Source: Devosia sediminis (GTDB taxonomy: Bacteria > Pseudomonadota > Alphaproteobacteria > Rhizobiales > Devosiaceae). Taken from it: a stretch of 64,000 bases of DNA. Positions within the stretch are counted from its first letter, which is position 1; each line of letters begins with the position of its first letter. The DNA lies in assembly GCF_016411825.1 (NCBI RefSeq), contig NZ_JAEKMH010000003.1, positions 372,001 through 436,000 on the forward strand, in the 5' to 3' direction. Shown piece by piece: positions 8,170 to 15,742 of the stretch. The position numbers and the translations under genes are program-made. The notes beneath the pieces were generated by a model. The model was not told the origin of the DNA. It did not search any database and saw only the letters and a program-made list of their open reading frames with translations.

Positions 8170-10224
8170 CTATAGCCCCAACCCCCGCTGCCGCCCTAAC
8201 TGCCACGACACCGAACCGCCCTGCATGATACCCGCGACCTCGCGGCCGAGCTGGCGGTCGATGATCGGCCGCCACGGGACAAGGGTGAACTCGTGGCTCT
8301 TTTCCACGATGGCGAACTTGCCGCTCGTTAGCTGGACAGTCCCGGTGAACTTGCCGCTGACACTCTCACCATCCTTGGCGGCGCGGAACGGCAGCGCCTT
8401 GCCCTCGGCCATCTCCGCACCGGCGCGCGCAACTTCCCGCTCGCGCAGGGTGGCGAGAAGATTGCGCCGGTAGAAGATTCGGCCGTCCCTGTTGCGCGTG
8501 GCGTCGCGCTGTTCGATATGATGCTCGCGGCGCTGGTCCATGGCTTCGCGGACCTGTTGCCCGAAGCCGGTCGGCGCAAGGTCGGCCGTTTCGCCATGGA
8601 CCAATCGCCGGTCCAGCCATGTCGCGCAGTCCGAACGTATCTGCCTTTGCAGATCAACCGGGGAAAGCACGCGAACGCTGGCCTGCCGGTCGCGGCCGGT
8701 ATCGTAATCAGCCGCGCGGCTGACCAGATCATCTGGGATGCGCCATTGGTCGGCGTCGATGCGCTCGACGATGCCGGCCCGGCGCAGCGCCTCCAGCCGC
8801 CGGACATGGGCATCGATATAGCCCTCATCGTCGCCGCCGGGAACGCGGCCCTCGAATTTCGCCTGCTCCAGATGGCGGCTCGGCCGATAGATGCCGTCCT
8901 CGGCGATGGCGGTGATGGTGCGGTCGGACGGCCGGGGTGCCACCTCGGCCGGGCCGATCTGGATGACGCTGCCAATGCGGGCGTCCTCCAGCCGCTCGGG
9001 CGTGATGCCGGCGATGTGGTGCGTCCTACCGTCGATCCCGTCCACCACGATTGTCAGGTTCTCGCCCAACTCGTCGGACAGGTGCTTGTCCACGACGCGG
9101 CCGACGATAGGCGTCTCGGGCGCTCCGTCATGGATTTGGAAGCTCATGGGATCGCGTTCGCCTGCCTGCGGGCCGAGCGCCTTCTGCATGGTGCGGATAA
9201 TGTCGCCACGCTCGCCTAGCTCGCGCAGGGCCGGTTCCATGTCCTTGCTCAATTCCCAAACGGCGGGCGCGTGCTCGGTCGCCAGCCCCATCTTCTCCAG
9301 CTTGGTAAGGCGGCGCAGGCGCAAGGTGCGCTCGAACTGCCGCCTCGGCTCTGCCAGTTCATGGCGCAGGTCGAGGAAACGGGCATCGGCTTCCTCGACC
9401 ATGGCGCGGTCGATCCGGGTGAAACGGTCTTGGTCGATCTCGGCGGATAGCTTGCGGGCCTGCTCGATCTCGGTCACGGGGCCGAGTTCGAGACTGGCAA
9501 GCTCGCTGGCGCGTTCGCGCAGGCCGGCGGAAAGGTAGTCGCCGTTGATGACTAGATCCCCGCCCATATCGTCGCGGCCGTTGACGACGATATGCACATG
9601 GGGATGGCCGGTGTTGTAGTGATTGACGGCAACCCAATCGAGTTTGGTGCCAAGGTCAGCTTCCACCTGTTTCATGAAATCGCGGGTGTAGGCCGTGAGG
9701 TCCGACAGCTCCGCCCCCTCCTCGGGCGAGACGATGAATCTGAATTGGTGGCGGTCGTCCTTGCCGCGATCAAGGAAGGCGTCGCCATCGGCGCGGTCCT
9801 CGGTCGCCGAATAGAGCCGGCCCCGCTCGCCGTCGCGTGAGGTTCCGTCACGCTGGACATAGCGCAGATGTGCACGGGCACGGCCGCCCTTCAATGCGGC
9901 CCTGACGCTGCGCTGCTTGACGATGACGCGGCGGCTGCCCGGCTGGCGATGATGCCAGTTGCCCGAGATATTGCGGGCACGCACGAAGCTCGCGCCCCGG
10001 CCGCGCTTCACGCCCTTGCCGCTGGCGACCACGGCACGGGACCGGCCCGACGATGACGGGCGGGCGGATGACGGCATGGAAGGGTCGCGGGAGGCTGCCG
10101 CCTGATGCTGCCGGGTGATCTTCCTGACCTGCGTGAAAAAGCTCTTGGTCTTGCCAGCCTTCGGCGTGTCGGATCGGATGCGGCCGGGCTTCGGTCGGAA
10201 GCGGTTTTCGTCGTCGGCGCTCAA
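8170..10224 (-). CDS. rlxS: Conjugative relaxase, DUF3363 family (RlxS/VirD2-like)
   Basis: A 684-aa relaxase that would nick oriT, stay covalently attached to the DNA and pilot it to the recipient. The N-terminal relaxase domain carries the metal-binding triad H207-P-H209-V-H211 (HPHVHIVVNG), preceded by N201-H202. A basic, Ser/Arg-rich stretch precedes it (residues 1-110). The DUF3363 region follows at about residues 280-640. In ICEMlSymR7A-type elements this gene is named rlxS, and the order transglycosylase then relaxase is the same here. Two truncated copies of its 3' end lie downstream (copies B and C). The 313 bp upstream hold repeats suggestive of oriT. Confidence 0.9.
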   Translation of the reverse strand: MSADDENRFRPKPGRIRSDTPKAGKTKSFFTQVRKITRQHQAAASRDPSMPSSARPSSSGRSRAVVASGKGVKRGRGASFVRARNISGNWHHRQPGSRRVIVKQRSVRAALKGGRARAHLRYVQRDGTSRDGERGRLYSATEDRADGDAFLDRGKDDRHQFRFIVSPEEGAELSDLTAYTRDFMKQVEADLGTKLDWVAVNHYNTGHPHVHIVVNGRDDMGGDLVINGDYLSAGLRERASELASLELGPVTEIEQARKLSAEIDQDRFTRIDRAMVEEADARFLDLRHELAEPRRQFERTLRLRRLTKLEKMGLATEHAPAVWELSKDMEPALRELGERGDIIRTMQKALGPQAGERDPMSFQIHDGAPETPIVGRVVDKHLSDELGENLTIVVDGIDGRTHHIAGITPERLEDARIGSVIQIGPAEVAPRPSDRTITAIAEDGIYRPSRHLEQAKFEGRVPGGDDEGYIDAHVRRLEALRRAGIVERIDADQWRIPDDLVSRAADYDTGRDRQASVRVLSPVDLQRQIRSDCATWLDRRLVHGETADLAPTGFGQQVREAMDQRREHHIEQRDATRNRDGRIFYRRNLLATLREREVARAGAEMAEGKALPFRAAKDGESVSGKFTGTVQLTSGKFAIVEKSHEFTLVPWRPIIDRQLGREVAGIMQGGSVSWQLGRQRGLGL

Positions 10225-10537
10225 GGGCGCGACTCCAGCCCAAACCGCCGGAAAACCGCCGATCTGCGCCTATGGTGCCGCTTGAAACCCTGCAAAGCCA
10301 AGGCTTTGCGCAAAATCGCGGCACGCGGCCCCTCAAAACCATGGTGCCGGAACCGGCCACCTAACCAGTGTGCAGACAACAACAATTTCCAGAAGCGGCC
10401 CGACATGGTGCCGTCTTCTTTAATCTTGCCCTCCGCCCTTTCTTCCTTCTCTGCCTTTCCTGCCGGGAATCCAGTCGGGCGCAAACCCGCCTGACTGGAC
10501 ACCGGAATGAGCACCGCCGAGCGCGGAAACACCGCCC
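10225..10537. other. Non-coding region with direct and inverted repeats, candidate oriT
   Basis: This 313-bp gap before the relaxase gene holds three direct copies of ATGGTGCCG (10272-10280, 10341-10349, 10405-10413) spaced 64-69 bp apart. A tight dyad GCAAAGCC-AA-GGCTTTGC lies at 10292-10309. A 28-bp imperfect inverted repeat lies at 10471-10498 (arms CCAGTCGGGCG and CGCCTGACTGG). Short repeats beside a relaxase gene are typical of oriT. The 10471-10498 hairpin could instead terminate transcription after the transglycosylase gene. I see no convincing ORF here. Confidence 0.45.
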
Positions 10538-11425
10538 TCATGGCGTTCCTCCGTCGCTTGCGCGGACCACGAAAATGCTGCCGTCCTGCTGCTCTGCATC
10601 GACAGAATCGCGCATCGAAACGGTCGTGCGGGCGTCGCCGGAGCGCATGACGAACAACGCTGCCTCGCGCCAATCGGGCGGTGGTGGCGGTGCCGATGAC
10701 GGCGGTTGGGTCGCAGCTGCGCCGCCGAGAACGGGCACCAGCGCGGCGACATAGGCCCGCGTCTCGGCCGGCAGAGTGCGGCCGGTCGCAAGGTAGTGGT
10801 CATAGCGGCCGGGACCGGCATTGTAGGCCGCCAGCATCGCCGCGACATTGCCGTAGCGGTCGAACATTTCGCGCAGGTAGGCCGTGCCTGCGAGGATGTT
10901 GTCGCGCGGGTCATAGGGATCACGGCCGAGGCCATGGCGGACGCGCAGGCCCGCCCATGTGTCGGGCATCACCTGCATCAATCCCATCGCCCCGGCCGAC
11001 GAAATCGCGCGCACATCGCCCGCGCTCTCGGCGTGCAGCACGGCGCGAATCCAGTGCTCTGGGATGCCGAAACGCTGCGACGCCTCGGCGATGTGCGCCG
11101 CATAGGGCTGGGCGGCAGCCGGGCGCTCAACCGACGCGGATTGCGCGACAGCGACGCCCGATCCCGCGCAGGCGAAAAGCGCGCCGGCCAGTATCAGGAC
11201 GGCATAATGCCATGCAGTCCTGTCTCCGCTTCGACACCAGCCTGCCAGCGTGCTCGCTGCGGTCAAGGGCAAGGCGCAAGCGCCGGCCGATGGCCGCCCC
11301 TGACCTTCGCTGTGCGCGCCGGCCGTCCGGTGGCCGAGCGGAACGAAGGGATGAGACGGCTTTTCCGCGAACAAAGGGATGACGATCTTGGACCGGATGG
11401 CGGGCCGGACGCGCGCGGCCGTCAT
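10538..11425 (-). CDS. Conjugation-associated lytic transglycosylase (VirB1-like)
   Basis: A 295-aa SLT-domain enzyme that cleaves peptidoglycan glycan strands in the periplasm to let the transfer channel pass. A hydrophobic export segment (AVLILAGALFACAGSGVAVA) is at residues about 74-93. The SLT domain covers about 110-225 with the catalytic Glu in HAESAGDVRAIS, the GAMGLMQVMP motif and AYNAGPGRY. The ATG at 11425 overlaps the DUF736 stop (ATGA), which supports this start. It leaves an unusually long, low-complexity N terminus before the signal segment, so a later alternative start is possible. Confidence 0.85.
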   Translation of the reverse strand: MTAARVRPAIRSKIVIPLFAEKPSHPFVPLGHRTAGAHSEGQGRPSAGACALPLTAASTLAGWCRSGDRTAWHYAVLILAGALFACAGSGVAVAQSASVERPAAAQPYAAHIAEASQRFGIPEHWIRAVLHAESAGDVRAISSAGAMGLMQVMPDTWAGLRVRHGLGRDPYDPRDNILAGTAYLREMFDRYGNVAAMLAAYNAGPGRYDHYLATGRTLPAETRAYVAALVPVLGGAAATQPPSSAPPPPPDWREAALFVMRSGDARTTVSMRDSVDAEQQDGSIFVVRASDGGTP

Positions 11426-11757
11426 TCGTCATCCTCGATCTTCCGGGCGTGCTTCCAACGCAGGGTCCAGACCGAAGGATCGTCGTTGGACTGGAACAGT
11501 TTGGCGCGGATCGGGAACGGGAAGATTGGTCCCTCCAATCGCATCGAAACGAACTCGCCAGCGTTCTCGCTGGAGTCTTTCCATGCGGGTCCGGCGTCCG
11601 GGCCGTCCCCGCTATCGAGGCGCACGCGATAGTCGGGGGCGTTTTTCACGTCGCTCGGTTTGGCCGGGACGATGAACAGCTTTTCGTGGAGGCCGAACGA
11701 ATGAAGCACTCCCGCATAGCCGGTTTCGGTGCGGGTGAAGGTGCCTATTTCTGCCAT
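11422..11757 (-). CDS. DUF736 family protein of the conjugation operon
   Basis: A 111-aa protein of the DUF736 family, which is almost always encoded in conjugative regions of alphaproteobacteria. It starts MAEIGTFTRTETGYAGVLHS, the typical family N terminus. The ATG at 11757 has a good AGGAG upstream, whereas an ATG 81 bp earlier would add atypical residues. It lies between traF and the transglycosylase gene, and its stop overlaps the next start. Its molecular role is unknown. Confidence 0.9.
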   Translation of the reverse strand: MAEIGTFTRTETGYAGVLHSFGLHEKLFIVPAKPSDVKNAPDYRVRLDSGDGPDAGPAWKDSSENAGEFVSMRLEGPIFPFPIRAKLFQSNDDPSVWTLRWKHARKIEDDE

Positions 11758-11791
11758 GGAAATCTCCTGCGGTTGGTTCTCGGGGGGAATT

Positions 11792-12337
11792 TCAGTGCGT
11801 CGGCGCGCGCCACTCGTAGCGGCCGACGCCTTCCTCATCGGTCCAGAGCGGGACCGCTCGGCCGATGACGGAAACTGCGGGGATGGGTCCGAAATACCGG
11901 CCGTCGAGGCTGTCGCGGACTTCCCAATTCATGAGGAAAAGCTGGTCGTCGCCGATGACGCGGCAGCCCTGCCAGACGGGCAGATCGCGGCCGAGGCTGT
12001 CACGCTCCAGCGCCTCGCCCATGTCGATCCCGTTCACCGTGATCGTGCGGCCGGTGCGGCAAACCCGCTGTCCAGGCAGGCCCAAGACGCGCTTCAACAG
12101 CGGGACGCCGCGCGCGATATAGCCGCGCTCGACCATGAAGGCGGCCAGCGGTTCGGGCGGCATGATGGCGACCAGCTCGGGCACGTCGAGCGCGTCGGCC
12201 GGCTCTACCGTGTAGAAGCCGACCGGCGCGCTTGCCGTGGCGTTCCAGATGAGTTTTGCGGGCCAATGGGAGGCGCTGGTGGCGGCGATGCCGATGACGG
12301 CGAGCGCCGTCACCGCGAGGGTGCGGCGGCGCGTCAT
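11792..12337 (-). CDS. traF: TraF-type S26 signal peptidase
   Basis: A 181-aa membrane-anchored serine protease of family S26. In related systems TraF processes and cyclises the TrbC pilin. A transmembrane anchor (LAVTALAVIGIAATSASHWP) is near the N terminus. The catalytic Ser is probably in NATASAPVGFY and the general-base Lys in VPLLKRVLGLPGQRV. The ATG at 12337 overlaps the DUF2840 stop in an ATGA, so I prefer it to the ATG nine codons upstream. It belongs to the transfer operon running down to traG. Confidence 0.9.
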   Translation of the reverse strand: MTRRRTLAVTALAVIGIAATSASHWPAKLIWNATASAPVGFYTVEPADALDVPELVAIMPPEPLAAFMVERGYIARGVPLLKRVLGLPGQRVCRTGRTITVNGIDMGEALERDSLGRDLPVWQGCRVIGDDQLFLMNWEVRDSLDGRYFGPIPAVSVIGRAVPLWTDEEGVGRYEWRAPTH

Positions 12338-12852
12338 GGGTCGATCCTTCGGCGATGAAGCCAAGCGGCATGTCGCTCGGGGGTGTAGGCGTGCGGCTCC
12401 AGATTGGCGGTCAAACGGTTGTGGACGTGCCGCCAGTGGTCCGGCGAGGCGTCGGCCGGATCGAGGCCGAGCGATTCCACGGCGTCGATGGCGGCAAGTG
12501 CACGCTGCACCTTGGACCAGCTATCGAGGCGCAACAGGATTTCGCCGCCGGGGCGCACGAACGGCAATGTCTGGAACGGCTCGCCGCGCCCGATGGCGCG
12601 CACAATGTCAATGCGCGAAACGACAGTGCCGTGCTCGCCCTTCGCCCATCGCACGAAAGCAAAGACGCTGCCCGGCGCGAAGCCGACGAGACTGCGGCGG
12701 CGGTCGATGATCTGCTCGTAGCTCTTGCGGCCGAAGCGTATCCAGTGCTCGACCTTGCGCTTCTCGAAGGTCAGCTCAACCAACGTGGTGAAGGGCGCAG
12801 GCCCGTCCGGCAGCGGACGGCCGTGCGCGCTGCGATGGGCGCGACGGGTCAT
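12334..12852 (-). CDS. DUF2840 domain protein
   Basis: A 172-aa protein of the DUF2840 family with the typical core VELTFEKRKVEHWIRFGRKSYEQ and FAPGSVFAFVRWA. The family is found almost only next to traF and repA/parA in ICEs and plasmids of alphaproteobacteria and sphingomonads. Its function is unknown. It overlaps traF by 4 bp, so the two are translationally coupled. It follows repA after only 48 bp. Confidence 0.85.
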   Translation of the reverse strand: MTRRAHRSAHGRPLPDGPAPFTTLVELTFEKRKVEHWIRFGRKSYEQIIDRRRSLVGFAPGSVFAFVRWAKGEHGTVVSRIDIVRAIGRGEPFQTLPFVRPGGEILLRLDSWSKVQRALAAIDAVESLGLDPADASPDHWRHVHNRLTANLEPHAYTPERHAAWLHRRRIDP

Positions 12853-12900
12853 TGTGCGTCTCCGGCGATGTGCTGGTGGGGAGTGCGCGCGTGCGCTGCG

Positions 12901-13728
12901 TCAACGGCGTGGGTCACGGCTGTCTTCCCGCTCGATCTGGAGGCGGTAGCCGGGGAGTTGCTGACGGGCCGCGATCCGGCGTAGGTCAAGCGCGAAGTCG
13001 GACGGCCGTGCGAGGCTGCCGGACTTCTGATGAAGGTGCGCGACCTCGAAACTCCAGCCATGACGCTGGTGTCCGGCGTGCTTTCGGGCGACGCGGTAAA
13101 GCCATCGCTCGATGCCGCCAGTCAGCCGGAAATAGGCCGGGTCGATGGTCAGGACCAGCGAGCGGTCGATGACGCTGTTGTAGAACCATTCGGGCAGGAC
13201 GAACTCCATGCCCTCAACGCGGCCGGCGCGCGTCGTCATTTCCTCCCATTCGTTGATCCAAGAAAACTGGCGGCGACGCCAATGCGGGCCGTTGCGAATG
13301 GTGGTGGCGATGACGGTCGATTGCAGCCGCGCCAGCGCAGCTTTCAAAAGCCGGTATTGCTGATTGCCGGTCGGTCGTCCGATGGCGCGCAACAGATGGT
13401 AAGGCGTAAACCGGACAAAGCGCGACGTGGTGAGGCCGTTGTTCTCGGCCGCGACGATCTGCGAGGCAGCCCATATCAGCACATCGGCGTCCCAAATGGT
13501 CGCCATCCCATGCTCGGGCATCCCGAACACCTGCACCTCTATGTCGGCGGCCTTGTAGAGAATCGGCTTGATGCGCGGGGTCTTCGCCAGCGAGAAGAAC
13601 GGCCGTTCCATCAAGTCGCGCTGGTCGCGCGGCGGCGCGTCGCCCGTTGCGACCACGAAGGGGTCCAGGCGGCTGCGCTCGCTGTCCTCGGCCGGCTGCG
13701 CAGGGGCGTGATCGTCCTCGCGCAGCAT
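12901..13728 (-). CDS. repA: Replication initiator protein A-like (RepA)
   Basis: A 275-aa protein of the plasmid replication-initiator A family, recognisable by RPFFSLAKTPRIKPILY, ATIWDADVLIWAASQI, TPYHLLRAIGR and WLYRVARKHAG. Such proteins recognise iterons; on ICEs they may give transient replication of the excised circle. The start ATG follows the stop of the HTH gene without a gap. In related elements, as I recall, a parA gene follows repA; here only 48 bp separate repA from DUF2840, so parA appears to be missing. Confidence 0.85.
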   Translation of the reverse strand: MLREDDHAPAQPAEDSERSRLDPFVVATGDAPPRDQRDLMERPFFSLAKTPRIKPILYKAADIEVQVFGMPEHGMATIWDADVLIWAASQIVAAENNGLTTSRFVRFTPYHLLRAIGRPTGNQQYRLLKAALARLQSTVIATTIRNGPHWRRRQFSWINEWEEMTTRAGRVEGMEFVLPEWFYNSVIDRSLVLTIDPAYFRLTGGIERWLYRVARKHAGHQRHGWSFEVAHLHQKSGSLARPSDFALDLRRIAARQQLPGYRLQIEREDSRDPRR

Positions 13729-13998
13729 CTAGCAGTCGCCCCGTTCTTCGGGCGTGAGCGGACGCGCGGGAAAGACCGTGCCGGCGGTCTTGTCGCGGGT
13801 GGATTTGCGCTCGCCGGCCGCGCTCCAGTCTTCCAGATCGCGGACGGTGTAGAGGACGCGCCCGCCGACCTTGCGATAGGTCGGCCCGGTGCCGTAGGTG
13901 CGATGTTTCTCAAGGGTTCGGATGGATATGCCGAGGAAGCGTGCAGCTTCCTTGGTGCGCAGCAGGCGCGGCGGCAGGCCCGCAAGCGGGTTGGGCAT
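13729..13998 (-). CDS. rdfS: Small HTH protein, excisionase/RdfS-like (AlpA/MerR type)
   Basis: An 89-aa protein with a winged HTH of the excisionase type: LLRTKEAARFLGISIRTLEKHR, then TYRKVGGRVLYTVRDLEDWS. By size, fold and position at the head of the repA-traF operon it corresponds to RdfS of ICEMlSymR7A, the recombination directionality factor needed for excision. A transcriptional-regulator role cannot be excluded, because the fold is shared. FseA-type activators control this gene in the rhizobial element, and an fseA-like gene is present nearby. Confidence 0.7.
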   Translation of the reverse strand: MPNPLAGLPPRLLRTKEAARFLGISIRTLEKHRTYGTGPTYRKVGGRVLYTVRDLEDWSAAGERKSTRDKTAGTVFPARPLTPEERGDC

Positions 13999-14246
13999 GG
14001 ATCACCTCCAGTCGGGATTGGGCTGCCGGGGGCGGCAGCGGACTGTGGCGAACCATGGCGAGAGACCGGCGGCGCGTAGCGTGCCGCATTTGCGCCCATG
14101 CGCTGGCGGCACCCCCCTTCGGGGCGGTGCGTTGCTAATAGTTGAGGGATTTCAGCGGCTCGCTGCCTGCTGCGCCGAATAGGCGAAGACATTCACGGCC
14201 GGTTCGGATAGAAACGTAGACGGAGCAGACGCGCTGCTCTGGGGCG

Positions 14247-14380
14247 TAGTAACCCCTGACTAGCGGTTGGTGCCGGCCGTGACGGCGCCACCATCCTCGA
14301 ACCTTATGGTCGGGGAGCCCATGGCGTATGTCCAGGGCTTCTCGCCTAAAGGTCATGGGGCCGTCTAGTCACGGTTACTA
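14247..14380. promoter_or_regulatory. Pair of related dyads in the rdfS/qseM intergenic region
   Basis: The 456-bp gap between the rdfS-like and qseM-like genes holds TAGTAACCCCTGACTAG (14247-14263) and, inverted, CTAGTCACGGTTACTA (14365-14380), whose complement is TAGTAACCGTGACTAG. The sites differ only at the centre, and each is itself a rough dyad (TAGT..ACTA), as expected for a dimeric repressor or activator. They may control rdfS and/or the qseM-like gene. A 73-codon ORF across the gap (14356 to 14135, minus) has no recognisable features and I do not call it. Confidence 0.5.
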
Positions 14381-14454
14381 ACTCCCCGATCACCAGGTAG
14401 AGGGGCCAATTGCGGGGGCGTACCGCAAGCAAGGCTCTCTGGAACCTAGGGGGA

Positions 14455-14748
14455 ATGGCTATGCGGGTTCCCGTCGAACTCGATCCCGATGTGGATGACG
14501 AAGCGCCGACTGGCGACACCATAACCGTCTATGACGAACGGCATTACGTCATCTATCTGCGTTTGCTGGATGCGAAGGCCGACGGCGCGGACTGGAAGGA
14601 AGTCGCGCGGATCGTGCTGCACCGCGATCCGGCAGCCGAGGAACTTCGGACCTATCGTTGCTGGCAAAGCCACCTCGAACGCGCGCAATGGCTATCGCGT
14701 GAGGGCTATCGCAAGATTCTGGAGCAGGCGGCAGCCAACAAGGCGTGA
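14455..14748 (+). CDS. Short DUF2285 protein, QseM-like antiactivator candidate
   Basis: A 97-aa protein with the DUF2285 core DTITVYDERHYVIYLRLLDA, GADWKEVARIVL and a basic C-terminal helix (AQWLSREGYRKILEQ). In ICEMlSymR7A the small DUF2285 protein QseM blocks both TraR and FseA and so keeps the island integrated. This gene has similar size and domain and stands between rdfS and fseA homologues. Either ATG 14455 or ATG 14461 could be the start; the latter is better spaced from AGGGGG. It is divergent from rdfS and convergent with fseA. The antiactivator role is inference. Confidence 0.7.
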   Translation: MAMRVPVELDPDVDDEAPTGDTITVYDERHYVIYLRLLDAKADGADWKEVARIVLHRDPAAEELRTYRCWQSHLERAQWLSREGYRKILEQAAANKA

Positions 14749-14764
14749 GGGCCACGTCTCCCGG

Positions 14765-15548
14765 TTAACGCTTGCCGGGCTTGATCGGGTAGTGAAGCAG
14801 CAAGCGATAGCCGCCGCGCATCATCTTGATACCGTGCGCGACCAGGCGGCGGGCCTTGTTCTTGCGCGGATCGTTCTCAAAGTCTTCCTTGGTGCCGCGA
14901 AAGCCGAGCAGGACTTCGGCGATGGTGCGATAGCTCTCGCCGCGCAGCCGGGCGTCGAGCGCGCGCAGGGACAGGATATGCCACTGCCGGAGCTGCACGG
15001 GAACAGCCCGGAAGTCGGGACCGGGCGAGCGGCCATTGAGGGACCGCCAAAGACGGCGGGCGGCGTGAGCGCGTAGCTCTAGAAAAGCATCCATCGGCAG
15101 CGTGACGGTATAAAACGCGGCGGCGTCCGGCACCGCCTCGGGCAGCCAGAATTGATGCGCGACGCCATCCACATGCCAGATGCCGTGCCAGCCATCGGCA
15201 GCGCGGCGCAGGTCAAGGCGGTCGAGATGCGCCAACGTCAATACCGGTTCGGTATCGTCGTCTTTCTGATTGACTGGCGACAACATAACGGCTTGCGGTT
15301 GAAGGCGCGGACTCCAGATCGGCGATTGCCGATCATGCGGCGCGTCGGGATCGCACGGGAAATCGCAAACCCCAGCGATGCGCGAACTCTTCGAGGTCGC
15401 GGGCAGCCGTCCCTCCGGTCAATGCGATGGTCTGGCAGTCCCGACGATATTCGTCGTTGCGGCGCAAATATTCCCAAGCGAAACCAGCGGCAGGGATGTG
15501 CTTTGTATGCCCGTATGCCGCAGGAGATCGCCAATCGATGCTGAGCAT
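14765..15548 (-). CDS. fseA: FseA-like excision activator, expressed by +1 ribosomal frameshifting (two overlapping frames)
   Basis: Two frames encode one protein. The first (15548-15333) has the DUF6499-like start DWRSPAAYGHTKHIPAAGFA with WEYLRRNDEYRRDC. The second (down to 14765) holds the DUF2285 part LRQWHILSLRALDARLRGES. The second frame is open upstream through PCDPDAPHDRQSPIW, so a +1 slip at TTT (15362-15360) would join them into about 260 aa. In ICEMlSymR7A, FseA is made exactly this way, by tRNA-Phe slipping from UUU to UUC between msi172 and msi171, and it activates rdfS. GGAGGTG precedes the start. A sequencing error or plain frameshift mutation is the alternative, but the conserved context argues against it. 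Confidence 0.8.
15333..15548 (-). CDS. Zero-frame product of the fseA message (msi172-like, 71 aa)
   Basis: Without frameshifting, translation stops at a TGA at 15335-15333 after 71 residues ending RWGLRFPVRSRRAA. In the rhizobial model most ribosomes make this short product and few make FseA, which keeps excision rare. Whether the short protein does anything itself is not known. Confidence 0.6.
   Translation of the reverse strand: MLSIDWRSPAAYGHTKHIPAAGFAWEYLRRNDEYRRDCQTIALTGGTAARDLEEFAHRWGLRFPVRSRRAA
15360..15362 (-). other. Predicted +1 programmed frameshift codon (TTT followed by C)
   Basis: On the minus strand the sequence reads GGG-TTG-CGA-TTT-CCC-GTG within the conserved RWGLRFP region. 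Slipping of tRNA-Phe from UUU to UUC gives ...RFPCDPDAP, which continues into the DUF2285 frame. This matches the slippage mechanism reported for FseA of ICEMlSymR7A. Confidence 0.75.
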
Positions 15549-15624
15549 GGCGTCACCTCCCCAAGCCGGGATGCTGGGCAGCGCCCGGCAAAAAGAGGTT
15601 CAAGGATCACCGAAAATATAGAAC

Positions 15625-15733
15625 CCGCTCAAAGCAGATACCTTGAGCGGCTAACCCGATCATTCTTTGGTGTTTTTAGCTTGGCAACAGCCGGTGCTTT
15701 GGAGCTGCCTGCCCGTATGAGCACGGACAGGCA
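15625..15733. terminator. Two hairpins between ardA and fseA
   Basis: CCGCTCAA/TTGAGCGG at 15625-15650 is a perfect 8-bp stem with a 10-nt loop. TGCCTGCCCGT/ACGGACAGGCA at 15706-15733 is an 11-bp stem with one mismatch, 9 bp after the ardA stop. The second probably ends ardA transcription, although no U-run follows. The first lies upstream of fseA and may instead be regulatory. Confidence 0.5.
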
Positions 15734-15742
15734 GTCATGTAT

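Noticed and set aside
12849..13061. 70-codon ORF across the end of repA, considered as a parA remnant
   Set aside because: The translation has no Walker or ParA motif and is a shadow of repA.
14135..14356. 73-codon ORF in the rdfS/qseM gap
   Set aside because: It has a good length but no recognisable domain, and one of the two dyads lies inside it; a regulatory region is the better reading. It could still be a small gene.
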